Positions 44,808 through 53,677 of a DNA stretch of 64,000 nt are shown piece by piece. The DNA is from UBA981 sp942490995. Its GTDB lineage: Bacteria; Pseudomonadota; Gammaproteobacteria; Ga0077536. A model generated the notes under the pieces. That model was not told the DNA's origin. It saw nothing but the letters and a program-made list of their open reading frames with translations, and searched no databases. The number at the start of each line of letters is the position of its first letter. Within the stretch, counting starts at the first letter, position 1. Made by a program: the position numbers and the translations under genes. The stretch covers positions 1 through 64,000 of the forward strand of contig CALOBG010000030.1 of assembly GCA_942490995.1 (NCBI GenBank). The letters are read 5' to 3'.

Positions 44808-46313
44808 ATGAGCGACACATCGCCCGACCGGCTCACCGAACTCGAAGCGCGTTATCAGGGTGTGATCGAGGCGGCCGTCGACGGCATTGTGATCATCGAT
44901 GCGCGTGGCATCATCGAAGCGTTCAATCCGGCCGCGCAGGCCATGTTCGGGTACCACGCCGACGAGGTCCTCGGCCGTAATGTGAATATGCTCATGCCCG
45001 AGCCTGACGCCAGCCGGCACGACAGTTACATTGCCAATTTCCTCGCCGGCGGCGCGCCACAGATCATCGGCATCGGCCGCGAGGTCGAAGGTCGACGGCG
45101 CAACGGTGAAATTTTTCCGATGGAACTTGCGGTCGGCGAGGTTGCCGCGCTCGACCCGCCGCACTTTGTCGGCACGGTGCGCGACATTACCGCACGCCGG
45201 GCGCTGGAAACCGCGCTGCAGGGGCGCGAACAGGAGCTGCGGGTACTGCTCGACAACGCGCCGATCGGTATTTTCGCCGCCACGCCGGACGGGCGCTTCA
45301 TGCGCACGAACCCGGCCCTGCGCGCGCTGCTGGGGTACGCCGAACACGAATTCGAGCGCCTGAGCTGTCGCGAACTGACCATCGAGGAAGAGCGCGAGCG
45401 TCTCAGCGCGTCACTCGCGGCGCTGCGTGTCGGCGACAAGGCTGACTGCCGCTGCGCGCTGCGCTGGCGGGCGCGCGACGGTGCCACCATCGATGTGGAA
45501 CTTTTTGCCGTGCTGGCCGAAAGCGATCGCGAGGTGATCATCGGCCAGGTGCTCGATCGCACCGAGCAGTTGCGCTCGGAACGCGAGTCACGCGCCGCGC
45601 AGGCGCGTCTGGCGCACGTCGGGCGGCTCACCACCATGGGTGAAATGGCGTCCGCGATGGCCCACGAAATCAATCAGCCGCTGGGTGCGATTTCCGCCTA
45701 CGCGCAGGCGTGCAGGCGGCTGCTCGACGCGCCCGAAACCGACGCCGCGGTGGTTCGCGACACGCTTGAGTCGATTGTCGGCCAGGCCCATCGCGCCGGC
45801 GACGTCGTGCGGCGGATCCGGGGATTTGTCGCGAACCGTGAATCCGAGCGCGTGGTATGCGATATCAACGCCATCGTCGCTTCGGTGCTGGAACTCGACG
45901 AATTCGATCTGCGTTCCAATGAGGTCCGCGTCGAGACCGAACTGGCGCGTGAATTACCAGCCATCCTGGCCGATCCGATCCAGATCCAGCAGGTCCTGCT
46001 CAACCTGCTGCGCAACGCCATCGACGCCATGGCCGGCGTGCCGGCCGTATCGCGTTACGTGCGGCTCAAAACCGGCTTCGAAGCGGGCCACGTCGTGCTG
46101 CAGTGCAGCGACTGCGGGCCGGGGGTTGAGCCAGCGATGCGCGCCAATCTGTTCGAACCGTTTCAGACCACCAAGCCGGACGGCATGGGCATGGGGCTAT
46201 CGATCTCGAAATCCATCGTTGCCGCCCACGACGGCACCCTCAGTTACTGCGACAACCCGGACCGCGGCGCGTGTTTCGTCATCGCCCTGCCGCCGGCGGA
46301 GACCGCTCGATGA
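44808..46313 (+). CDS. fixL: FixL-like oxygen-sensing PAS histidine kinase
   Basis: This 501-residue soluble kinase has two PAS domains (about 14-130 and 140-255), then HisKA (MASAMAHEINQPLGAIS, His286) and a HATPase with QQVLLNLLRNAIDAM and GMGMGLSISKSIV. The first PAS carries the haem-pocket pattern RHDSYIANFLAGG then IIGIGREVEG: His71 and Arg91 lie 20 residues apart, as His200 and Arg220 do in Bradyrhizobium FixL. It should therefore bind haem and sense oxygen. No membrane helices are present. ATG at 44808 is the best start; an upstream GTG at 44763 adds 15 unlikely residues. It overlaps fixJ as ATGA. Confidence 0.88.
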   Translation: MSDTSPDRLTELEARYQGVIEAAVDGIVIIDARGIIEAFNPAAQAMFGYHADEVLGRNVNMLMPEPDASRHDSYIANFLAGGAPQIIGIGREVEGRRRNGEIFPMELAVGEVAALDPPHFVGTVRDITARRALETALQGREQELRVLLDNAPIGIFAATPDGRFMRTNPALRALLGYAEHEFERLSCRELTIEEERERLSASLAALRVGDKADCRCALRWRARDGATIDVELFAVLAESDREVIIGQVLDRTEQLRSERESRAAQARLAHVGRLTTMGEMASAMAHEINQPLGAISAYAQACRRLLDAPETDAAVVRDTLESIVGQAHRAGDVVRRIRGFVANRESERVVCDINAIVASVLELDEFDLRSNEVRVETELARELPAILADPIQIQQVLLNLLRNAIDAMAGVPAVSRYVRLKTGFEAGHVVLQCSDCGPGVEPAMRANLFEPFQTTKPDGMGMGLSISKSIVAAHDGTLSYCDNPDRGACFVIALPPAETAR

Positions 46314-46930
46314 ATCAGCCGCAAGCTACCGTCTTTGTCGTTGATGACGACGCTGCCGTGCGCCGCTCCCTGTCACTGCTGATCGGCTCCATGGCGCTGC
46401 CGGTGGAGACGTTTTCATCGGCCCAGGACTTTCTCGAGCGCTGTGATGCCGATCGACCCGGTTGCCTGGTGCTGGATATCCGCATGCCCGGCATGAGCGG
46501 TCTCGAACTGCAGACCGAGCTGCACACGCGTGGTTTTTTTCTGCCGGTCATTTTTATCACCGGCCACGGCGATATCGCCATGGCGGTGCGGGCGATGCAG
46601 CACGGTGCGCTCGATTTCATTGAAAAGCCGTTCAACGACCAGCAGCTGCTCGAGCGCATCAACCAGGCCCTCGAGCTGGACCGGGTAGGGCGCGAAAATC
46701 GCGATGAGCTGAGCGCCATGGCCGCGCGCATCGCGCTGCTGACGCCGCGCGAAACCGAGGTCATGCGGCGTATCGTTGCCGGCCAGGCCAACAAGGTTGT
46801 CGCCATCGAGCTCGGCCTGAGTGAGCGTACGGTCGAGATCCACCGCGCCAAGGTGATGGCCAAAACCGGCGCCGGATCGCTTGCCGAACTGGTTTCGATG
46901 GTGACCCGCATCGACGCCCAGGAAGCCTGA
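46310..46930 (+). CDS. fixJ: FixJ-like response regulator (receiver plus LuxR-type HTH)
   Basis: This 206-residue regulator is the FixL partner. The receiver has FVVDDDAAVRRSL, phospho-Asp56 (LVLDIRMPGMSG), FITGHGDIAMA and the Lys of DFIEKPF. The C-terminal LuxR-type HTH has LTPRETEVMRRIVAGQANKVVAIELGLSERTVEIHRAKVM. All active residues are intact. The start overlaps the fixL stop (ATGA). The nearby fnr-like gene and cco genes are its expected targets, based on rhizobial FixLJ-FixK circuits. Confidence 0.92.
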   Translation: MNQPQATVFVVDDDAAVRRSLSLLIGSMALPVETFSSAQDFLERCDADRPGCLVLDIRMPGMSGLELQTELHTRGFFLPVIFITGHGDIAMAVRAMQHGALDFIEKPFNDQQLLERINQALELDRVGRENRDELSAMAARIALLTPRETEVMRRIVAGQANKVVAIELGLSERTVEIHRAKVMAKTGAGSLAELVSMVTRIDAQEA

Positions 46931-47058
46931 TTGCGGCGGGTCTGTTCGACCTGAGTAGGTAGTTTCCGAAAGTCGCTTACGCGAATGCGCGAATGTTCCC
47001 CGGCGGCGCGGCTGGCGACAATTTCTCCATCGAGCCTGCCTGCTCAAGGAGAAACGAC

Positions 47059-47811
47059 ATGCCCGCCAATATCATCGATTTCCCGAAGTCCTCCGGCGAT
47101 TGCGAACTGTGCCCCTCGGCGCGGATCTGCATCGCGCACGGCTACAGCGGGACGACCGAACCAAGCCAGGCGCTGCGCTGCCAGACGCCACTGAAGCGCA
47201 ACCAGCATATCTTTCGCCAGGGCGACCACCTCGAATACCTGTACGTGCTGCGCAGCGGATCGGCAAAAAGCTATTTCGATTCCAGCGACGGCCTCGAGCA
47301 GATCGTCGGCTTTCATTATCCCGGCGACCTGCTTGGTTTCGACGGCGTTGCCGACGGCGCCTATCGCACCTCGGTGATGACCCTGGAAACGGCCGCGTTG
47401 TGTCGTATTCCTTTCAAGCTCGAGGACGAGGGCGAAAGTCCGCGTTCGACCCGCTTGTGGGCCGACGTGATGCGCTCGGCGGCACACCAGATCGATGCCG
47501 AACACAATCACGCGCTGCTGCTCGGGCAGAAGTCCGCAGCCGCACGGTTCGCGAGCTTTCTGCTGGATCTTTCGGCGCGATTCGGCGCTCGCGGCTGTTC
47601 GCGCAGCGAGTTCAACCTGAGCATGCCGCGCCAGGATATCGCCAACTACCTGTCGCTTGCGGTTGAAACCGTGTCCCGCCAGTTCGGTGAACTGCAGGCC
47701 GCCGGGGTCATCGAAGTCGACCGTCGACACGTCAAAATCCTGTCGCTCGATGCCCTGCTGAATATCGCCGCCGATGGCGCCGTGGCACGTCCCCGTGCGA
47801 CCTCTGGTTGA
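47059..47811 (+). CDS. FNR/ANR-type oxygen-sensing transcription regulator
   Basis: This is a 250-residue Crp/Fnr family protein. It has the Fe-S cysteines expected for FNR: Cys15, Cys18 and Cys24 (CELCPSARIC) plus Cys115 (ALCRIPF), with near-identical spacing to E. coli FNR. The HTH has ETVSRQFGEL, whose Glu/Ser/Arg recognise TTGAT-N4-ATCAA. It therefore senses oxygen itself, unlike rhizobial FixK proteins. The ATG at 47059 follows AAGGAG at 7 bp. It lies 128 bp after fixJ, so FixJ may control it. A matching box lies upstream of ccoI. Confidence 0.9.
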   Translation: MPANIIDFPKSSGDCELCPSARICIAHGYSGTTEPSQALRCQTPLKRNQHIFRQGDHLEYLYVLRSGSAKSYFDSSDGLEQIVGFHYPGDLLGFDGVADGAYRTSVMTLETAALCRIPFKLEDEGESPRSTRLWADVMRSAAHQIDAEHNHALLLGQKSAAARFASFLLDLSARFGARGCSRSEFNLSMPRQDIANYLSLAVETVSRQFGELQAAGVIEVDRRHVKILSLDALLNIAADGAVARPRATSG

Positions 47812-47848
47812 GTTGGCGGGCGGCAGCGCCGTCGCGAGCCGGAAACTG

Positions 47849-48229
47849 ATGAGCGTCGCGCCGGTGCTGGTGGTGAACTCGGATCCTGACGCGCGCGGTC
47901 GTCTGCACGCCTTGCTCACCGAGGCCGGCTACGCCGTCGTGGTGTGCGAGTCGGCGGCCGCTGCGCTTCAGCACATCGCGGTCGGGACCCATTACGCGGT
48001 GATGGTCACCGACTACATGCTCGAGGATCTCAGCGGCGCGGCGCTCATGGAAGCCTGCGCAAAAGCCGGCGTGCAGGTACCGACTGTTATGACCGCCGGG
48101 CGCGGCGAGATCGGCGCGGCGGTGCGTGCGCTGCGTGCCGGCGTGCGCGATTTTTTACCCGAGCCTTACGACGCGCGTATCGTACGTGCGGTGGCGCAGG
48201 CGGCAGGGCCGCAGGCGACCGCACCGTAA
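47849..48229 (+). CDS. Atypical stand-alone receiver-domain protein
   Basis: This is a 126-residue receiver with no output domain. The phospho-acceptor position is kept (VMVTDYMLEDLSG) and so is the Thr of TVMTAGRGEIG. The acidic pocket at the N-terminus is reduced to NSDPD, and the conserved Lys is replaced by Glu (DFLPEPYD instead of KP). Loss of that Lys usually alters or abolishes phosphorylation-driven switching. It lies 37 bp after the FNR-type gene and is convergent with ccoH, so it belongs to the regulatory group. ATG at 47849 is the natural start; an upstream frame to 47774 overlaps the regulator. Confidence 0.78.
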   Translation: MSVAPVLVVNSDPDARGRLHALLTEAGYAVVVCESAAAALQHIAVGTHYAVMVTDYMLEDLSGAALMEACAKAGVQVPTVMTAGRGEIGAAVRALRAGVRDFLPEPYDARIVRAVAQAAGPQATAP

Positions 48230-48742
48230 TTACTGCCGCGAGCGCCGTTCGGCGGGTTGAAGCCCGTCCGCCGCCACCACTACACGCTGCATGAGCCGCC
48301 ATTGCGCGGTAGCGACATCGACATACCAGGGGCCTGGAGTCAGGGTCTCGAGGCGACCCCGATAGCGACCTGCGCCGAGGTGTTCGGCGGTCACTGACTG
48401 ATCGCCGGCATCACGCGTGGCATGGGCCAGGCCGACGGTGATTGTCGCCGGCAGCGCGCTGTCGGCATCGTTGGCGCTCAAAGTGAAAGAAAAATCCTCG
48501 CGCCCGATGCGCAAACCGCTCAAGGTGAGACCGAGCGCCGCCGCGCGCGCGTCACGGTCCAGCACCCGGTTGATTTCCAGGCCCTGCTTGTAATAGTCGT
48601 CGACCACCAGTCCGTCGCTGGTGGTGACCGCGATCCAGATCGTGATCGCGCAGGCCACGACGGTCGTCGCCGGCAGGCCGAATACCAGCCAGGCCCACGA
48701 CTCGCGGTACCACGGCGCCGCTGGCGGTTCGGTTCGGTTCAT
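48230..48742 (-). CDS. ccoH: FixH/CcoH family protein
   Basis: This 170-residue inner-membrane protein is needed for cbb3 oxidase assembly in other bacteria. It shows one N-terminal helix (AWLVFGLPATTVVACAITIWIAV) followed by VDDYYKQGLEINRVLDRD, the family signature, and a beta-rich periplasmic domain. Start overlaps the ccoG stop (ATGA), so it is the last gene of the minus-strand cco operon. The end abuts the convergent receiver gene. Confidence 0.88.
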   Translation of the reverse strand: MNRTEPPAAPWYRESWAWLVFGLPATTVVACAITIWIAVTTSDGLVVDDYYKQGLEINRVLDRDARAAALGLTLSGLRIGREDFSFTLSANDADSALPATITVGLAHATRDAGDQSVTAEHLGAGRYRGRLETLTPGPWYVDVATAQWRLMQRVVVAADGLQPAERRSRQ

Positions 48743-50151
48743 GGCATTGGCCCCAGGAAACGCGCCGATTCTGTCACGCTGACGGCACTGTCGTCGCGTG
48801 CGCGCAAGGTAAACGTGACCTCGCTGGCGCGACCCGCAAGCGCACTTTCCTTTGCCCGCAGCACCACCGCAAGTTCGCCGACCGCGGCGCCGGCCACGGT
48901 GATCTGCTCAGGGCTGTCGACGCTGAGGCCGGCGATGCCGCTGGCGGTGACGGTAAAATCGCGGGCATGGTTGGCGCGGTTGATGATTTTCAGGGTATAG
49001 ACGTTTTCGATCAGCCCGCCGCGTTCGCGGTAAAGCTGGTTGCGATCGCGCAGGATATCGAGACCGAGTGGCGCGCGCGCAAATACCAGGTAAAGGAACA
49101 AGCCACCGACGGCTGCCAGCAGGGTGCCGTAGATGACGGTGCGGGGCCGGAGGATGCGGGTTTTTTTCCCTTCCAGCGCATGCTGGGTGGTGTAGCGGAT
49201 CAGCCCGCGCGGGTAGTTCATCTTGTCCATGACGTCGTTGCACACGTCGATACACGCTGAACAACCGATACATTCGTACTGCAGGCCGTCGCGGATATCG
49301 ATGCCGGTCGGGCAGACCTGCACGCACATCGTACAGTTGATGCAGTCGCCGAGGCCGGCGGCGCGGTGATCGATGCCTGCGCGTCGTGAACCGCGCGGAT
49401 CGCCGCGCGCTGCGTCGTAGCTGACGATGAGGGTGTCATCGTCGAACATGGCGCTTTGAAAGCGCGCGTAGGGGCACATGTATTTGCACACCTGCTCACG
49501 CATGTAACCGGCGTTGCCATAGGTGGCGAAGCCGTAGAACAGCATCCAGAACGTTTCCCACGGGCCGAGTGTCAGGGCCAGGGTTTTGTCGAGCAGGGTC
49601 GTGGCCGGGGTAAAAAACGCCACGAAGGTAAAACCGGTAAACAGCGACAGGCTGATCCAGGCGACCTGCTTGGTGGCCTTGATACGCAGCTTGCGCAGGC
49701 TCCACGGCGCCTGGTCGAGCTTCATCCGCTGCGGGCGGCTGCCTTCGATGTGCCGCTCTAGCCACAGGAACACTTCCGTCCAAACCGTCTGCGGGCAGGC
49801 GTAACCGCACCACAGCCGGCCGGCCAGGGTGGTAAAAAAGAACAGCGACAGCGCCGCCATCAACAGCAGCAGGGCCAGGAGCAGAAAATCCTGTGGCCAG
49901 AAGGTCAGGCCGAAGACATAGAACTTGCGCGCCGGCAGATCGAACAATACCGACTGATGGCCGTCCCACGGCAGCCACGGCAGGCCATAGAACAGGCCGA
50001 GCAGGACCGCCACCGCCACGACCCGCAACACCGCGAAGCGGCCGTGCACCTGGCGCGGGTAAATCTTGGCGCGCTTTTCGAACAGGCTCTGCTCGACGGC
50101 ATCGTTGTTCGAGGCGGCGGCCGCGGTAGCGAGCTTGTCCACCTCAGTCAC
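48739..50151 (-). CDS. ccoG: CcoG/RdxA/FixG family cbb3 oxidase accessory protein
   Basis: This 470-residue membrane ferredoxin-like protein is involved in copper handling for cbb3 oxidase assembly. It has about five hydrophobic helices, RLWCGYACPQTVWTEVF, two ferredoxin-type clusters (DCINCTMCVQVCPTGIDIR and ECIGCSACIDVCND) and a C-terminal Ig-like domain. The GTG at 50151 is the likely start; the longer open frame to 50337 is a shadow of the gene before it. It overlaps the preceding small gene by 8 bp and ccoH by 4 bp. Confidence 0.9.
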   Translation of the reverse strand: MTEVDKLATAAAASNNDAVEQSLFEKRAKIYPRQVHGRFAVLRVVAVAVLLGLFYGLPWLPWDGHQSVLFDLPARKFYVFGLTFWPQDFLLLALLLLMAALSLFFFTTLAGRLWCGYACPQTVWTEVFLWLERHIEGSRPQRMKLDQAPWSLRKLRIKATKQVAWISLSLFTGFTFVAFFTPATTLLDKTLALTLGPWETFWMLFYGFATYGNAGYMREQVCKYMCPYARFQSAMFDDDTLIVSYDAARGDPRGSRRAGIDHRAAGLGDCINCTMCVQVCPTGIDIRDGLQYECIGCSACIDVCNDVMDKMNYPRGLIRYTTQHALEGKKTRILRPRTVIYGTLLAAVGGLFLYLVFARAPLGLDILRDRNQLYRERGGLIENVYTLKIINRANHARDFTVTASGIAGLSVDSPEQITVAGAAVGELAVVLRAKESALAGRASEVTFTLRARDDSAVSVTESARFLGPMP

Positions 50152-50404
50152 GCTCGTCCGGCGGCGCTGGGTAGGTGAACAGCACCGCCAGCACGCCGGC
50201 GCCGGCCGCGAACAGCCAGAACAACAGGAAGCCGACGCTGTAGGCAGCCGTGCGGCTGAGCGGTGGAAACGGCAGGCAGGGCGCGAGTTCATCCGGATCG
50301 AGCACCGAAAAAAACACCCCCGTGGCAACCCCGGCAAGCAGGAACGACAGCCACAGCACCGCGCCGTAACGTGCCGGCGCCGGGATCCAGCGGGTTTTGT
50401 CCAT
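50144..50404 (-). CDS. Small two-helix membrane protein between ccoP and ccoG
   Basis: This is an 86-residue protein beginning MDKTRWIPAPARYGAVLWLSF. It has two clear transmembrane helices (about 14-35 and 58-80) with a short loop holding DPDELAPCLPFPPL, and ends PAPPDERD. I do not recognise a family. It is in the cco operon, 49 bp after ccoP and overlapping the ccoG start by 8 bp, so a role in oxidase assembly or electron transfer is likely by position only. It could otherwise be a lineage-specific CcoQ-like helper; a CcoQ gene is already present. Confidence 0.7.
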   Translation of the reverse strand: MDKTRWIPAPARYGAVLWLSFLLAGVATGVFFSVLDPDELAPCLPFPPLSRTAAYSVGFLLFWLFAAGAGVLAVLFTYPAPPDERD

Positions 50405-50453
50405 CAGCTTCACGCCCGAGTGCCGTCCGTCATGTCGAGGCCGGGGCGCAGCA

Positions 50454-51380
50454 TCAGCGGGTCGGCGCGTTGCCCTGGGTGAAGCTGTACACGTAGGCCG
50501 CCAGCAGGTGCGATTTCGCCGCGCCGAGGAATTCCTGGTGGGCCGGCATCTGGCCATTGCGGCCGTTGGCGATGCTCTCGACGATGCGTTTGCGGGTTCC
50601 GCCATAGAGCCAGATATCGTCGTTCAGACGCGGCGCGCCGAGCGCGGTCATGCCGGCGCCGTCGGCGCCGTGGCAGGCTACGCAGGTTTTGTCGTAGACC
50701 GTTTTACCGGCCGCCACACGCGCCGGCTCGATGTCGCGGCCGGCGAGGTGTTCGACATAGTCGGCGACCTGCTCGACGCCGTCTGCGCCGATCACGGCCT
50801 GCCAGCCGGGCATCGCGCCGGTGCGACCGTTGAGGATGCTCTGTTCGATAGCCGCCGGCGTCGCGCCCCACTGCCAGTCGGCGTCGGTGAGGTCGGGGAA
50901 GCCGCGCGCGCCGCCGGCGTCGGAACCGTGGCACTGCGTGCAATAGCTGGCAAACAGGTGTTTGCCGATTTCGAGCGCGGCCGGGTCACCGGCCAGGGTT
51001 TCGATCGCGGTATCCTGGTAACGCGCGAAGCGCGCGCCGTACTCGGCTTCGGCGGCCGCCATCTCTTCGCTGTATTCGCGCTCCTGTGACCAGTTCAGCA
51101 CGCCTTCGAACGCGCCCAGGCCGGGATAGGCGATGAGGTAGCCCACGCCCCAGAACAGGGTGATGTAGAACAGGTTCAGCCACCACGCCGGCATCGGATT
51201 GTTGTATTCCTCGAGATCGCCGTCCCATACATGGCCCATGGTCTCGGGGTTGTTTTTGTCTTTCGGTTTGCGCGTACGCGACTGCGCCCACACGAACCAC
51301 AGCAGCGCGACGATGCTGATCAGGGTGACGCTGCCGATATAGCCGCTCCAGAACAGCGAGGTGAAATCAGCCATGGTCAT
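50454..51380 (-). CDS. ccoP: cbb3-type cytochrome c oxidase subunit III (dihaem)
   Basis: This 308-residue subunit carries electrons from periplasmic donors to CcoN. It has two helices near the N-terminus (about 10-30 and 65-85), the CcoP mark HVWDGDLEEYNNPMPAWWL, and two haem c sites, CTQCH and CVACH, each with a later Met ligand region. The ATG at 51380 overlaps the ccoQ stop (ATGA). Confidence 0.94.
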   Translation of the reverse strand: MTMADFTSLFWSGYIGSVTLISIVALLWFVWAQSRTRKPKDKNNPETMGHVWDGDLEEYNNPMPAWWLNLFYITLFWGVGYLIAYPGLGAFEGVLNWSQEREYSEEMAAAEAEYGARFARYQDTAIETLAGDPAALEIGKHLFASYCTQCHGSDAGGARGFPDLTDADWQWGATPAAIEQSILNGRTGAMPGWQAVIGADGVEQVADYVEHLAGRDIEPARVAAGKTVYDKTCVACHGADGAGMTALGAPRLNDDIWLYGGTRKRIVESIANGRNGQMPAHQEFLGAAKSHLLAAYVYSFTQGNAPTR

Positions 51381-51535
51381 TCACCTCCGCGGGGTGTGGT
51401 GATGTCGTCGTCTTCGAGCGGGATCCGTGCGGCGCTGTCGAACTCGGCGCGTCGCGAGCGGCCCAGCGCCCACCACACAATGGCGGCGAACAGTACGCCG
51501 ACAACCACGGTCCACAGGGAAAACAAAACGCTCAT
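51377..51535 (-). CDS. ccoQ: cbb3 oxidase subunit IV (CcoQ)
   Basis: This small gene encodes 52 residues: MSVLFSLWTVVVGVLFAAIV, then WWALGRSRRAEFDSAARIPL and an acidic end DDDITTPRGGE. The single helix and polar tail with FDSAARIPLEDD are typical of CcoQ, which stabilises the oxidase. It starts 3 bp after the ccoO stop, with GGAGG spanning that junction, and overlaps ccoP by 4 bp. Confidence 0.9.
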   Translation of the reverse strand: MSVLFSLWTVVVGVLFAAIVWWALGRSRRAEFDSAARIPLEDDDITTPRGGE

Positions 51536-51538
51536 GGT

Positions 51539-52147
51539 CTACCTCCGGGTCTTGACCGCAGTGCCGAGACCCTGCAGGTAGCTGATCATGGCGTCCATTT
51601 CGGTCTTGCCGGAAACCGCTTCGGCCGCGCCGGCCAGCTCGGCTTCGGAATACGGCGCGCCGAGCGTGTGCAGAACCTGCATGTGGCGCGCGATCTGCGC
51701 GCCGTCGAGCATCGCGGTTTCCAGCCAGGGGTAGCCCGGCATGATCGATTCCGGCACCACATCACGCGGGTTGATCAGGTGCACGCGGTGCCATTCGTCG
51801 CTGTAGCGCCCGCCGACCCGGTGCAGGTCCGGCCCGGTGCGTTTCGAACCCCACTGAAAGGGCCGGTCGTAGACAAATTCGCCGGCCAGCGAGTAGTGCC
51901 CGTAGCGCTCGGTTTCGGCACGAAACGGGCGGATCATCTGCGAGTGGCACAGGTAGCAGCCTTCACGTACGTAAACGTCGCGGCCGGCAATTTGCAACGC
52001 GGTGTACGGCTTCAGACCGGTTACTGGCTCGGTGGTGGTGTGCTGAAAAAACAGCGGCACGATCTGTACCAGGCCGCCGATGCTGATGGTGAGGATGATC
52101 AGCACCATCATGAAACCGATGTTGATTTCGATACTTTCGTGTTTCAT
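51539..52147 (-). CDS. ccoO: cbb3-type cytochrome c oxidase subunit II (monohaem)
   Basis: This is the 202-residue membrane-anchored monohaem subunit. One helix (FMMVLIILTISIGGLVQIVPLFF) precedes GRDVYVREGCYLCHSQMIRPF, the haem c site with CYLCH, and GPDLHRVGGRYSDEWHRVHLINPRDVVPESIMPGYPWL. Length and motifs match CcoO. It begins 14 bp after the ccoN stop. Confidence 0.94.
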   Translation of the reverse strand: MKHESIEINIGFMMVLIILTISIGGLVQIVPLFFQHTTTEPVTGLKPYTALQIAGRDVYVREGCYLCHSQMIRPFRAETERYGHYSLAGEFVYDRPFQWGSKRTGPDLHRVGGRYSDEWHRVHLINPRDVVPESIMPGYPWLETAMLDGAQIARHMQVLHTLGAPYSEAELAGAAEAVSGKTEMDAMISYLQGLGTAVKTRR

Positions 52148-52161
52148 CGTTCGCCCCTGCC

Positions 52162-53576
52162 TCAGTGCGCCAGTGCCGGCATCGGGATTTCAGCCGTGAC
52201 GGGTTCGCGTCCCCAGCAGGTGCGCCACAGGTTGTAGGCCATGATCACGGTGCCGACGAAGTACAGCACCCCGCCGAGCAGGCGTATGAAGTAGAACGGG
52301 TGCATGGCTTCGACCGACTCGATGAAACTGTAGGTCAAGGTGCCGTCATCGTTGACCGCGCGCCACATCAGGCCCTGCATGACACCGGCCACCCACATGG
52401 CGGTGATGTACAGCACGATACCGATGGTCGAGACCCAGAAATGGACTTCGATCAGCTTCAGACTGTAGATCTCGCGTCCGTACAGCCGCGGCAGCATGTA
52501 GTAGATGCAGCCGAGCGTGATGAAGCCGACCCAGCCGAGCGCTCCGGAATGGACGTGGCCAATGGTCCAGTCGGTGTAATGCGACAGCGCGTTGACGGTC
52601 TTGATCGACATCATCGGCCCTTCGAACGTCGACATGCCGTAGAACGAAATCGAAACGATGATGAAACGCAGCACCGGATCGCTGCGCAGCTTGTGCCAGG
52701 CGCCGGACAGGGTCATGACGCCGTTGATCATGCCGCCCCACGACGGCGCCAGCAGGATCAGCGACATCACCATGCCCAGCGACTGCGCCCAGTCGGGCAG
52801 GGCGGTGTAGTGCAGGTGGTGCGGGCCGGCCCAGATATAGGTGAACACCAGCGCCCAGAAATGCACGATCGACAGGCGGTAGGAATAAACCGGCCGCCTG
52901 CGAGCTTGGGTACGAAGTAGTACATCAGGCCGAGGAAGCCGGAGGTGAGGAAAAAGCCGACCGCGTTGTGGCCGTACCACCACTGCACCATGGCGTCCTG
53001 GACGCCGGCGAACAGGGAATAGGACTTGGTCAGGCTGGCCGGCAGCGCCAGGCTGTTGATGATGTGCAGCACCGCGATGGTGATGATGTAGGCGGCAAAA
53101 AACCAGTTCGCCACGTAGATGTGTTTGATGCGGCGCCGCGCGATGGTGCCGAAAAACACCACCGCATAGGCCACCCAAACCACCGTGATGAGGATATCGA
53201 TCGGCCATTCGAGCTCGGCGTATTCCTTCGACGAGGTGATGCCGAGCGGCAGCGTGATGGCAGCGAGCACGATGACCAGTTGCCAGCCCCAGAACGTGAA
53301 CGCGGCGAGCCGGTCGCTGACCAGGCGCACGTGGCAGGTGTGCTGGACGATGTAGTAGGAGCCGGCAAACAGGGCCGAGCCGCCGAACGCGAAAATCACC
53401 GCGTTGGTATGCAGCGGGCGCAGGCGCCCGAAGGTCAGCCACGGCAGGTCGAAATTGAGCGCCGGCCACACCAGTTGCGCGGCGATGATGACCCCAACCA
53501 GCATGCCGACCAGTCCCCACACCACGGTCATGATGGCGAACTGCCGGACGACCTTGTAATTATAGGTTTCGGACAT
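52162..53576 (-). pseudogene. ccoN: cbb3-type cytochrome c oxidase catalytic subunit I, with an apparent frameshift
   Basis: CcoN holds the haem b and haem b3-CuB sites where oxygen is reduced. The first frame reads from MSETYNYKVVRQFAI to LGLMYYFVPKLAG; the second continues PVYSYRLSIVHFWALVFTYIWAGPHHLHYTALPDW to the end. Inserting one C in the GGC/CGG run at about 52891-52898 restores an uninterrupted protein of about 471 residues, normal for CcoN. All key His-containing stretches (YGHNAVGFF, GPHHLHY, GHVHSGALGW) are present. The rest of the operon is intact, so a sequencing error or a very recent mutation is likelier than old decay. Start ATG at 53576 has GGGAG 9 bp upstream. Confidence 0.9.
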
Positions 53577-53677
53577 CAACAAACACTCCCTTGTACGCCG
53601 GTACGCGCCGCGCGCCCCGGTTGAGCGAACAGATTAAATCAAGCTGGTGGTCGCTTCGAGCGCCGCCGATAACCGCC

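Noticed and set aside
53629..53642. An FNR box upstream of ccoN
   Set aside because: Only one half-site (ATCAA) matches; the other half does not fit TTGAT at the required spacing.
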